In this document: positions 34,766 through 45,360 of the stretch, piece after piece
Numbering within the stretch: position 1 is the first letter of the stretch
Layout: each line of letters begins with the position of its first letter
Assembly: GCF_000522505.1 (NCBI RefSeq)
Contig: NZ_AZMV01000006.1
Span: 1-64,000 of the forward strand
Length of the DNA: 64,000 bases
Direction: 5' to 3'
Source: Bifidobacterium moukalabense DSM 27321
Lineage (GTDB): Bacteria > Actinomycetota > Actinomycetes > Actinomycetales > Bifidobacteriaceae
The notes under the pieces: generated by a model
Told to the model about the DNA's origin: nothing
Seen by the model: only the letters and a program-made list of their open reading frames with translations
Database searches by the model: none
Position numbers and translations under genes: made by a program

Positions 34766-34840
34766 AAGGGCAACACTATACCTTCCCTTATTGCGGGGAA
34801 TCGCATTTCTCGAGAAAACCGGCGATGTGTCAATGCAGGG

Positions 34841-35215
34841 TCACTGCCGGGCGTCGGAAAGAATCTCGTCGACAAGCTGCTGCTTGGCATGGATCTGGCC
34901 TTCGAAACCGGGGCGGATGTCGAGCCTGATCACCACGTCGGTGCGGTAGCCCTGGCCGGCAAGCTCCATGGTGGCGTCACGGATCACCTTGAGCACATCG
35001 TCGATGTCACCTTCGATGTTGGTGAACATCGCGTTGGTCTCGTTCGGCAGTCCGGATCGGCGGATCACATCGACCGCCTGCGACACGTAGGTGGATTTTT
35101 CCGGACTCGCGCCGGCCGGGGAGATGGCGACGGCGGCCAGGGTATTGATATACGGCTTGCCGGTCTGCGGATCGACCGGCACTTGCTGCTTCTCGGCATT
35201 GCGATCAAGGGACAT
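34841..35215 (-). CDS. Thiamine-binding protein, MTH1187/YkoF type
   Basis: The 124-aa protein matches the thiamine_BP (DUF77, MTH1187) family of small ferredoxin-like oligomers that bind thiamine or hydroxymethylpyrimidine. It shows LAAVAISPAG, TSIEGD-like TNIEGDIDDVLKVIRDA and RLDIRPG. It is the last gene of the thi operon, 60 bases after thiD. AAAGGA precedes the ATG. A soluble role in thiamine storage or delivery fits, but is inferred. Confidence 0.88.
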   Translation of the reverse strand: MSLDRNAEKQQVPVDPQTGKPYINTLAAVAISPAGASPEKSTYVSQAVDVIRRSGLPNETNAMFTNIEGDIDDVLKVIRDATMELAGQGYRTDVVIRLDIRPGFEGQIHAKQQLVDEILSDARQ

Positions 35216-35275
35216 GGGATTCCTTTCTTCGGCTCGTCTTTTCCCTGTGTTCTTCTCTACGTTCAGCTTACGCGG

Positions 35276-36118
35276 TCAACGCCACCGCCATGCATGATCC
35301 ATCGGGCCCGATCCATGACCGAGATCGAGCTGCGCCTCCAGGGCGCCCGTCAGATACAGCTTGGCATGGTCGACGGCGGTCGGCAGGTCCTCGCCAAGCG
35401 CCAGATGCGAGGCGATGGCGGACGATAGCGTGCATCCGGTGCCATGCGTGTTCGGATTGTCGATGCGACGGCTGGCGAACCAGGTCGACCGGCCGTTCGG
35501 CTCGACCAGCACGTCATTGGCGTCCTGTGTGCCATGACCGCCTTTGACGAGTACCGCACAGCCGAAATGCCCCGCCAGCAAATGCCCGGCCACCGTCATG
35601 TCGACAGGGGTGGAGATGCCTTCGCCGTTCTCATAATCGACCGACTGTGCGCCTTGTTCGACGGCCAGATCGCACAGTACCTGCGTTTCCGGCATGTTCG
35701 GCGTGATCACGGTGGCCAGCGGGAACAGCCGGGAGGTCAGCGCCGCAATGGCGTCGTCCTCGATGAGTTTGGCTCCCGAGGTGGCCACCATTACCGGATC
35801 AAGCACGATGTTCGTGGCCTTGTGGAAGATCAGGCGATCGGCGATCACGCCAATCAGTTCGGCGCTGGAGACCATGCCGATCTTCACCGCCAACGGCGGA
35901 ATGTCTTCGAATACGGCGTCGATCTGCGCCGCGAGCATGTCCGGGGGAGTGTTCGTGACCATGCGCACGCCGGTGGTGTTCTGCGCGGTCAGCGCCGCGA
36001 TGGCGGTCATGCCGAATACGCCGTTGGCAAGCATGGTCTTCAGATCGGCCTGAATGCCCGCGCCGCCGGAGGAATCCGATCCGGCGATGCTCAGTACCGG
36101 TGGCAATGTGCTGGTCAT
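35276..36118 (-). CDS. thiD: Bifunctional hydroxymethylpyrimidine kinase/phosphomethylpyrimidine kinase
   Basis: ThiD phosphorylates HMP and HMP-P to HMP-PP for thiamine synthesis. The 280-aa protein shows SIAGSDSSGGAGIQADLKT at the N-terminus, DPVMVATSG, TPNMPET, LVKGGHG and the ribokinase-family NTHGTGCTLSSAIAS near the C-terminus. AAAGGAG precedes the ATG. It lies 84 bases after the thiE-thiC fusion on the same strand. Confidence 0.97.
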   Translation of the reverse strand: MTSTLPPVLSIAGSDSSGGAGIQADLKTMLANGVFGMTAIAALTAQNTTGVRMVTNTPPDMLAAQIDAVFEDIPPLAVKIGMVSSAELIGVIADRLIFHKATNIVLDPVMVATSGAKLIEDDAIAALTSRLFPLATVITPNMPETQVLCDLAVEQGAQSVDYENGEGISTPVDMTVAGHLLAGHFGCAVLVKGGHGTQDANDVLVEPNGRSTWFASRRIDNPNTHGTGCTLSSAIASHLALGEDLPTAVDHAKLYLTGALEAQLDLGHGSGPMDHAWRWR

Positions 36119-36202
36119 GAATACTCCTTTTATCTTGTGGCTCCCGCTGATGGGCTGGTCGTGGAACGGGCCGTGAATGGTCGGAAGGTCTCTTGTCTCG
36201 GT

Positions 36203-38890
<2,688 letters not shown>

Positions 38891-38991
38891 TCATGCGATT
38901 TGGTGCCGGAGCTGCGGGCATCCGACGTATGCCGCCATGCATGATGGCCGACGGTCGGCGGAATATGCATGCATGACGTGCGGTGGAATCG

Positions 38992-39888
38992 TCAGTCCTC
39001 GATGATCTCGGAAGTGGCCACCTGTTCGGCGGTCACATTCCACAAGGCATCAAGCAGCGCAACCTGGAAGGAACCCGGTCCGTTGGATTCCCTCTCGGCG
39101 ATTTCGGACGCGCGATTGTAGAGCAATGATGCGGAAACGGCTGCGACCAATGGTTCGGCGACCGCCAGATACGTTGCGGTCACGCCGCCCAAGGAGCAGC
39201 CGGCGCCGGTGATCTTCGTCATCATCGCGCTGCCGCCGGGCAGTCGGAAGGTATGCTCGCCGTCGGTCACCAGATCGACGGCACCGGATACGGCGACGGC
39301 ACCCTTGCCTGAAGGCGAGTGCTTCGCCAGATGCCGTGCCATGCGCCGGGCGGCCTCGATCGCGGCATCCACCTCATCGACGGCCTCCACGCCTGCCGGA
39401 CGGGTGCCGGGAGCGGCGGAGTCGGACGCGGCGAGTCCCCACATCGCGTCGAGTGCGATGATTTCACTGGCATTGCCGCGCACGATGGTCGGCGGATAGG
39501 TGCGGAAGGATTCGAGAATCGCGGTACGCGTCTTGCCGATGCCGGCGGCGACCGGGTCAAGCACCCAGGTCTTGCCGTTCTTGTGCAGTTTATAGGCGAT
39601 CTGGGGCAGCGCCTCCTTGTAGAACGGCAGGAGCGTGCCGACATTGATGTAGTTCGACCCCGCGATTTCGGCGGTGTCGACGATGTCGTCCGGCAGGAAG
39701 CTCATGGCCGCGGTGCCGCCGGCCGCAAGCTGGGCGTTGGCTACGAGGTTGATGGTGACGAAATTGGTGAATGACTGCGCCAGCGGCGTTTGCTTGCGCA
39801 CGTCGTTGACGGCCTGCGCGATCCGTTCGCGCAGTGCATCGATAGAGGCACTGCTATATGAGGTATCGACATATGAGTTGTCACTCAT
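38992..39888 (-). CDS. thiM: Hydroxyethylthiazole kinase
   Basis: ThiM phosphorylates the salvaged thiazole alcohol. The 298-aa protein shows QSFTNFVTINLVAN, GTAAMSF, WVLDPVAAGIGKTR, IVRGNASEI, GAVDLVTDG and MTKITGAGCSLGG. An Ala/Gly/Pro-rich insert (about 165-185) is extra relative to E. coli ThiM. ATG 39888 is eight bases after GGGAG, which lies in the 3' conserved strand of the TPP aptamer; an upstream in-frame ATG at 39966 lies inside the riboswitch and is rejected. No thiG/thiS genes are near, so thiazole salvage fits. Confidence 0.96.
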   Translation of the reverse strand: MSDNSYVDTSYSSASIDALRERIAQAVNDVRKQTPLAQSFTNFVTINLVANAQLAAGGTAAMSFLPDDIVDTAEIAGSNYINVGTLLPFYKEALPQIAYKLHKNGKTWVLDPVAAGIGKTRTAILESFRTYPPTIVRGNASEIIALDAMWGLAASDSAAPGTRPAGVEAVDEVDAAIEAARRMARHLAKHSPSGKGAVAVSGAVDLVTDGEHTFRLPGGSAMMTKITGAGCSLGGVTATYLAVAEPLVAAVSASLLYNRASEIAERESNGPGSFQVALLDALWNVTAEQVATSEIIED

Positions 39889-39891
39889 GAC

Positions 39892-39983
39892 GCTGCTCCC
39901 TACGTTGGTCCTAACCAACAGGTTCAAAGGGTCAGGCTTTCCGCCTATCTCAGCTTCCGTCCGCACGACGGAGGCTCCCCTGC
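39892..39983 (-). promoter_or_regulatory. TPP (THI-box) riboswitch
   Basis: On the minus strand the leader holds the conserved TPP aptamer elements in order: GGGGAGCCTCC, GCTGAGATAGGC, CTGACCCTTTGAACCTG, a variable GTTGGTTAGGACCAAC hairpin and CGTAGGGAGC. The last element contains the Shine-Dalgarno sequence of thiM. Ligand binding would therefore directly hide the ribosome binding site, giving control of translation of the first gene in the thi operon. Confidence 0.96.
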
Positions 39984-40225
39984 ATGTACAAAGCGCTTTT
40001 CAACCTATACGAGGGTGTTGACAGTTATTATCGGCGCGTGGCGTGCCTTTTCTTCGGATCTCCCCACGTAGTTCGAGTGTGATCTCTTCCATTAACGGAA
40101 CCGCCGAATAACGTCACATTGTTGCAATGCAGCAAAGCCGGTATCGGGGACTTCGGCTGTCAGCACATATCGGTAGGCTGTGCGCTTGTAAAAGACCCCA
40201 AACCGTTCAAACCAGAAGGTGCATT

Positions 40226-41701
40226 GTGGCTGTATCCAAACTCGATGAAGTCGTATCCCTCGCGAAGCGTCGCGGCTTTGTGTTCCCCGCCGGCGAAATC
40301 TACGGCGGAACCCGTTCCGCCTGGGATTACGGTCCGCTCGGCGTCGCGCTGAAGGACAATATCAAGCGCGAATGGTGGCGTTCCATGGTCGTCACCCGAG
40401 GTGACGTGGTGGGCGTCGACACGTCCATCATCCTTCCGCCGGCCGTGTGGGTGGCCTCCGGCCATGTGTCCGTATTTAACGACCCGTTGATCGAATGCCT
40501 TAACTGCCACAAGCGCCACCGTGCCGACAAGCTCGAGGAGTCCTATGCCGAGAAGCACGGCGGCAAGCTGCCGGAGAACGGCCTGAAAGACATCGTGTGC
40601 CCGGATTGCGGCACCCGTGGCAACTGGACCGAGCCGCGCGACTTCAACATGATGCTGCGCACCCATCTCGGCCCGGTCGAGGACGAGAACTCGCTGCATT
40701 ACCTGCGCCCGGAAACCGCGCAGGGCATCTTCGTGGACTTCAAGAACGTGATGACCTCCTCGCGTTCCAAGCCGCCGTTCGGCATCGCCAACATGGGCAA
40801 GTCCTTCCGTAACGAAATCACCCCGGGTAACTTCATCTTCCGTACCCGTGAGTTCGAGCAGATGGAGATGGAGTTCTTCGTGGCTCCGGGCACCGATGAG
40901 GAATGGCACCAGTATTGGATCAACGCCCGCACTCAGTGGTACATCGATCTCGGTGTCAAGCCGGAGAACCTGCGCCACTACGAGCATCCGAAGGAGAAGC
41001 TGGCCCACTATTCGAAGCGCACCGTCGACATCGAGTACAAGTTCGGCTTCCAGGGCTCCGATTGGGGCGAGCTCGAAGGCGTGGCCAACCGCACCGACTT
41101 CGATCTGTCCGCCCATGCCAAGCATTCCGGAGAGGACCTGAGCTACTTCAACCAGGCCACCGGCGAGAAGTACGTGCCGTACGTCATCGAACCGGCCGCC
41201 GGCCTGACCCGTTCCCTCATGGCATTTCTTGTGGACGCCTACGACGTCGACGAGGCGCCGAACACCAAGGGCGGCGTCGACAAGCGCACCGTGCTTCGCC
41301 TCGATCCGCGCCTGGCCCCGGTCAAGGCCGCCGTGCTGCCGCTGAGCAAGAAGCCGGAACTGCAGTCCGTGGCCCAGAACCTGGCCGCCGATCTGCGCCA
41401 GCATGACTGGATGATCGATTACGACGAGGCCGGCGCCATCGGGCGTCGCTACCGCCGTGAGGACGAAATCGGCACCTCGTTGTGCGTGACCGTCGATTTC
41501 GATACCCTCGACGATCAGGCCGTCACCATCCGCGAACGCGACACCATGCAGCAGGAGCGCGTGGCCCTCGACAAGGTGGCTGACTACGTTGCCGCCCGCG
41601 TCGGCGAGAAGCATACCCGTTATCCGCAGGTGCCGGTCGAGATGGGCGGTGAGGCATGGCCCGAATCCGTCAGGATCGCCGAGGCCGGTGGCCTGTACTA
41701 A
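40226..41701 (+). CDS. glyQS: Glycine-tRNA ligase
   Basis: This is the alpha2-type class II glycyl-tRNA synthetase. The 491-aa protein shows the zinc-like pair CLNCHKRH and [10 protein letters not shown], motif 2 [20 protein letters not shown] and [13 protein letters not shown], and motif 3 [11 protein letters not shown]. An anticodon-binding domain fills the C-terminus. A GTG start at 40226 is chosen because AAGG is seven bases upstream and the reading begins at the conserved [15 protein letters not shown]; the longer reading from 40127 is not supported. dus follows after nine bases. Confidence 0.97.
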   Translation: MAVSKLDEVVSLAKRRGFVFPAGEIYGGTRSAWDYGPLGVALKDNIKREWWRSMVVTRGDVVGVDTSIILPPAVWVASGHVSVFNDPLIECLNCHKRHRADKLEESYAEKHGGKLPENGLKDIVCPDCGTRGNWTEPRDFNMMLRTHLGPVEDENSLHYLRPETAQGIFVDFKNVMTSSRSKPPFGIANMGKSFRNEITPGNFIFRTREFEQMEMEFFVAPGTDEEWHQYWINARTQWYIDLGVKPENLRHYEHPKEKLAHYSKRTVDIEYKFGFQGSDWGELEGVANRTDFDLSAHAKHSGEDLSYFNQATGEKYVPYVIEPAAGLTRSLMAFLVDAYDVDEAPNTKGGVDKRTVLRLDPRLAPVKAAVLPLSKKPELQSVAQNLAADLRQHDWMIDYDEAGAIGRRYRREDEIGTSLCVTVDFDTLDDQAVTIRERDTMQQERVALDKVADYVAARVGEKHTRYPQVPVEMGGEAWPESVRIAEAGGLY

Positions 41702-41710
41702 AGCATCCGT

Positions 41711-42940
41711 ATGCCCGATAGCATTGTGACCGCCTACGAGGAAACCGACGTGCTCGATCCGCGCACCGACGCGGCCCGGCCGTCGGTTCCTCCTGTTATC
41801 AAACCCGTCGATCTGGGGCCCGTCCACGTCGAGACGCCGGTCATGCTTTCGCCAATGGCGGGAGTCACCAACTGGCCGTTCCGTGTAATCTGCGAGGGCT
41901 ATGGCCCGGATGGTCTGTATGTGGCGGAAATGATTACCGCGCGGGCGCTGGTCGCCCGCAATCCCAAGGCGCTGCGTCTGTGCCATTTCGAACCCAGTGA
42001 AAAGATTCGTTCGCTGCAGCTGTATGGTGTGAATCCGGCGATCGTCGAGCAGGCGGCGAAAATCGTCATCGACGAGAACATGGCCGATCATGTGGACCTC
42101 AATTTCGGGTGTCCCGTGCCCAAGGTGACGCGGCGCGGCGGCGGTTCGGCCCTGCCCTGGAAGACGGATCTGTTCCGCGAGATCATCCAGCGCGTGGTCA
42201 AGGTCTGCGACGCGGCGAACGTGCCGGTGACGGCCAAGATCCGCGTCGGCATCGACCACGACCACGAGACGTTCCTCGAGGCAGGGCATATCGCGCAGGA
42301 GGAGGGCTGCAAGGCCGTGACCCTGCATGCGCGCACCACCGCCGAGTACTACGGAGGGCATTCCGACTGGAGCCGCATCGGCGAACTGGTTGAGGCGCTG
42401 GACATTCCGGTGTTCGGCAACGGCGATATCTGGGGTGCCAACGATGCGTTGGCCATGGTGTCCGAAACCGGTTGCGCGGGAGTCGCCATCGGCCGTGGCT
42501 GCCAAGGGCGGCCGTGGCTGTTCGCAGACATCAAGAATGCGTTCGCCGGTAGCGATGAACGCATGGACCCGACTTTGGGGGATGTCTGCGCGGTGATCGA
42601 ACGTCATGCCCGGTTGCTGACGGAGTTCTATGACGGTGATGAGCGAATGGCCGTTCACGATCTGAGAAAGCATGTCGCGTGGTACCTCAAGGGGTTCCCG
42701 GTAGGTGGTTCCACCCGTCGTGCGTTCATGGAATGTGAAAACCTTGCGGATGTTCGCCGAGAGGCCGGAAAACTCGATCCGAGCATTCGGTTTCCCGAGA
42801 GGGTGGCGGACAAACCAAGGGGGCGCGTGCGTTTTGCGAAGAAGGTTCATCTGCCTTATGGATGGTTGGAATCCCGCGAAACCACGCACGCCGAACGGCA
42901 GGCGCTGTTCGGGGACGACCCGATGGATGCGAGCTACTGA
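41711..42940 (+). CDS. dus: tRNA-dihydrouridine synthase
   Basis: This FMN enzyme reduces uridine in the tRNA D-loop. The 409-aa protein shows SPMAGVTNWPFR, VAEMITARALV, NFGCPVPKVTRRGGGSALP with the catalytic Cys, TAKIRVGID, TLHARTTAEYY and FGNGDIWG. This fits the DusB-like group of Gram-positives. The N-terminus has about 35 extra residues. It starts nine bases after glyQS, without a strong ribosome binding site, so translational coupling is likely. Confidence 0.95.
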   Translation: MPDSIVTAYEETDVLDPRTDAARPSVPPVIKPVDLGPVHVETPVMLSPMAGVTNWPFRVICEGYGPDGLYVAEMITARALVARNPKALRLCHFEPSEKIRSLQLYGVNPAIVEQAAKIVIDENMADHVDLNFGCPVPKVTRRGGGSALPWKTDLFREIIQRVVKVCDAANVPVTAKIRVGIDHDHETFLEAGHIAQEEGCKAVTLHARTTAEYYGGHSDWSRIGELVEALDIPVFGNGDIWGANDALAMVSETGCAGVAIGRGCQGRPWLFADIKNAFAGSDERMDPTLGDVCAVIERHARLLTEFYDGDERMAVHDLRKHVAWYLKGFPVGGSTRRAFMECENLADVRREAGKLDPSIRFPERVADKPRGRVRFAKKVHLPYGWLESRETTHAERQALFGDDPMDASY

Positions 42941-43089
42941 GCGGCGGGGTTCCGTCCGGGCCTTGGAACGAATAGGAAACGCCGGCAAGATAAAAAAGTC
43001 GACGAAACGCCGGTACACGCCCGGAAAAGTGCGCGTAATATCAGGCCGTCTGCGATAGAGTTATGCGTAAACGTGAGTGACAGGAGACA

Positions 43090-44277
43090 ATGGTGAGCGA
43101 GATTGCCCAGACTGACAATTTCAACGACAAGACCAACATCAAGGTCGTCGGTGTCGGTGGAGCCGGCGGCAATGCCGTCAATCGCATGATTGCCGAAGGT
43201 CTGCAGAGCGTTGAGTTCATCGCGATCAATACCGATGCAAAGGATCTGCTGCGTTCCGATGCGGATGTCAAGATCTCTTTGAACGATGCCTCAAGCCGTG
43301 GGCTCGGCGCGGGAGCCGACCCGGAGAAGGGCGCCAAGGCCGCCCAGGATCATCAGTCCGATATCGAGGAATCGCTCAAGGGCGCCGACATGGTGTTCGT
43401 GACCTGTGGCGAAGGCGGCGGCACCGGTACCGGAGCCAGCCCCATCGTCGCACGCGCCGCGCATCAGCAGGGTGCCCTGACCATCGCCGTGGTGACTCGA
43501 CCATTCAGCTTCGAAGGACCTCAGCGTGCGGCTTCCGCGGCACTTGGCATTGAGAATCTGCGCAAGGAGGTCGATGCGCTGATCGTGATTCCGAACGATC
43601 GACTGCTCGAACTGTCCGATCGCACGATCGGTATCGTCGATGCCTTCAAGACCGCCGATACCGCACTGCTGGCGGGTGTACAGGGCATCACCGACCTGAT
43701 TACCGCCAACTCCTACATTCATGTCGACTTCAACGATGTCAACGCCATTCTGCGTGGTGCCGGCACCGCCCTGTTCGGCATCGGTTCCGCACGAGGCGAG
43801 GATCGTGCCACCCAAGCCGCCGAAATCGCCATCAGCTCGCCGTTGCTGGAAGAGAGCATCGAAGGTGCACATGGCGCACTCATCAACATCGCGGGCCCGA
43901 CCGACATCAAACTGCAGGAGGCCGCGGCGGCCACCGAGCTGGTGCGCAAGGCCATCCATCCGGAGGCGCAGATCATCTGGGGCCTGTCCCTGGACGACGC
44001 CTACGGCGACGAGGTGCGCATCACCGTCATCGCTGCAGGCTTCGATGCCAACTCCAAGAAGGCCGAACCGGCCGTTGCCGAGGACAAGCAGCAGCCGCAG
44101 GCAACCGCTACGGTGCCGGTGTCCGCACTGAGCTCCGGAACCCCTCAGCAGCCGCAGGTGCAGCCACAGCCGATACAGACCCCGGCGGCGCCGCAGGTAC
44201 AGCCGCTGTCGAGCTATATTCCGTCCACTCCGGAGCCGAACGCCCCCCCAGTCGTTCGACCAGACCACCGAACATGA
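43090..44277 (+). CDS. ftsZ: Cell division protein FtsZ, C-terminal peptide out of frame
   Basis: The tubulin-like GTPase that forms the Z-ring. GVGGAGGNAVNRMI, the signature GEGGGTGTGASP and the T7-loop VDFNDVNAILRGAGTALFG are intact. AGGAG lies three bases before ATG 43090 and six before GTG 43093, so either may start translation. A C7 run at 44243-44249 shifts the frame, so the read protein ends PPVVRPDHRT at 44277. With one C fewer the frame continues APQSFDQTTEHEVV... to NDPGDLDIPDFLR and a stop at 44330-44332. That is the conserved FtsZ tail needed to bind SepF. The break is probably a sequence error. Confidence 0.95.
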   Translation: MVSEIAQTDNFNDKTNIKVVGVGGAGGNAVNRMIAEGLQSVEFIAINTDAKDLLRSDADVKISLNDASSRGLGAGADPEKGAKAAQDHQSDIEESLKGADMVFVTCGEGGGTGTGASPIVARAAHQQGALTIAVVTRPFSFEGPQRAASAALGIENLRKEVDALIVIPNDRLLELSDRTIGIVDAFKTADTALLAGVQGITDLITANSYIHVDFNDVNAILRGAGTALFGIGSARGEDRATQAAEIAISSPLLEESIEGAHGALINIAGPTDIKLQEAAAATELVRKAIHPEAQIIWGLSLDDAYGDEVRITVIAAGFDANSKKAEPAVAEDKQQPQATATVPVSALSSGTPQQPQVQPQPIQTPAAPQVQPLSSYIPSTPEPNAPPVVRPDHRT

Positions 44278-44362
44278 GGTGGTCTCCCCGAACGATCCGG
44301 GCGATCTCGATATTCCGGATTTCCTGCGCTAGATTTGATGCGTACAGGCGAAAGGAACATTC

Positions 44363-44845
44363 ATGGCAGGATTCATGAAGAGTGCGATGTCCTATCTGGG
44401 CATGTCCGACGTGGCCGAGGATGACGACTTCACCGATGAAGCCGACGGCACCGAAACCTCATTCGACTCCGACCACTCGGTGACGCCCATGGCTTCGACT
44501 TCCACCACGTCTCCTACCTCCGCGGCCTCATCGCGCGAACAGAGCAATCCGTTCCAAGGCGGTCGTGTGAGCCGTATCACGACGATTCATCCGAAATCCT
44601 ATGAGGACGCCCAGCTGGTCGGTCGCGCCATCCGCGATGGCATTCCGGTGGTATTGAACCTGACCGGCGTGGCCGAGCCCGTGGCCTACCGCATCGTGGA
44701 TTTCTCGGCCGGCGTGGTGTTCGGTGTGCGTGGATCCATCGAACGTGTCACTCCGCGCGTGTTCCTGCTGAGCCCGGCTCAGGTGAACATCAAGGTGGAG
44801 GAGCCTCAGGCTCCGAGCGCCGCCCACGACCTGTTCGCCGACTGA
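44363..44845 (+). CDS. sepF: Cell division protein SepF
   Basis: SepF anchors and aligns FtsZ filaments at the membrane. The 160-aa protein starts with an amphipathic membrane-binding helix (MAGFMKSAMSYLGM) and has an acidic/Ser-Thr linker. The SepF core follows: HPKSYEDAQLVGRAIRDGIP, VLNLTG, and RIVDFSAGVVFGVRGSIERV with VFLLSP. GCGAAAGGA precedes the ATG. It follows ftsZ by 30 bases beyond the restored stop, the conserved actinobacterial order. Confidence 0.97.
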   Translation: MAGFMKSAMSYLGMSDVAEDDDFTDEADGTETSFDSDHSVTPMASTSTTSPTSAASSREQSNPFQGGRVSRITTIHPKSYEDAQLVGRAIRDGIPVVLNLTGVAEPVAYRIVDFSAGVVFGVRGSIERVTPRVFLLSPAQVNIKVEEPQAPSAAHDLFAD

Positions 44846-44860
44846 CATTCGCATGATCCG

Positions 44861-44904
44861 GTTTTCGCTGGGTGAAAAACCTTCATTTTTCACCCAGCGA
44901 AAAC
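44861..44904. repeat. 19-bp perfect inverted repeat between sepF and yggT
   Basis: Arms 44861-44879 (GTTTTCGCTGGGTGAAAAA) and 44886-44904 are perfectly complementary around CCTTCA. No T-run follows the stem on either strand, although the stem base is AT-rich. It may be a terminator for sepF transcripts, an mRNA processing or stability element, or a protein-binding dyad. Confidence 0.7.
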
Positions 44905-44970
44905 TGGCTTGCATGAGCCTTAAGTATTCATGCAGCCCATTTCTCATACGATGTTGGTAGGGTGGGGCGT

Positions 44971-45252
44971 ATGCTGTTATCTTTGATCGGTCAGATTGTT
45001 CATCTGCTTATTAACGCGTATATTTTCGTGCTTTTCGTGCGCATGATTCTTGACTGGGTATCGGTGCTGTCCCGGTCCTGGCGACCCAGTGGCGTCATCT
45101 CCGCTCTGATTAGTGCCGTCTACCAATTGACCGAACCGCCGTTGCGTTGGTTGCGCCAATATATCCGGCCCATTCCTATGGGGCCCATCTACTTCGATGT
45201 CGCGTTCATCGTACTTTATTTCATTCTTATTGTGATTGATTTCCTTATCTAA
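44971..45252 (+). CDS. YggT family membrane protein
   Basis: This 93-aa protein has two membrane segments (about 5-25 and 68-90) with a conserved loop WSxxxRPSGV-like SRSWRPSGVISALI, LTEPPLRWLRQYIRPIP and MGPIYFDVAF. YggT proteins sit in the division cluster of Gram-positives between sepF and divIVA and are linked to septum or envelope function, though the exact role is unclear. ATG 44971 follows GGGTGGGG; GTG 44962 is an alternative. Confidence 0.92.
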   Translation: MLLSLIGQIVHLLINAYIFVLFVRMILDWVSVLSRSWRPSGVISALISAVYQLTEPPLRWLRQYIRPIPMGPIYFDVAFIVLYFILIVIDFLI

Positions 45253-45360
45253 TTATCAGATGAAACGCCCTTTCTCCGCGTAAATCTGTAGGTTCCGTGA
45301 TAGCATCGGAAATTGATACAACACAGCGAGGCATCAAGCCCAAAGCGAGGTGTAAGATTT

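Noticed and set aside
40024..40225. Possible T-box leader before glyQS
   Set aside because: No T-box core (TGGNACCGCG-like) or terminator/antiterminator pair could be recognised in the 200-base leader.
40160..43018. A 952-codon open frame on the minus strand opposite glyQS and dus
   Set aside because: It is antisense to two clear enzymes, has no ribosome binding site, and reads as low-complexity His/Gly/Arg-rich protein, a usual by-product of high-GC codon bias.
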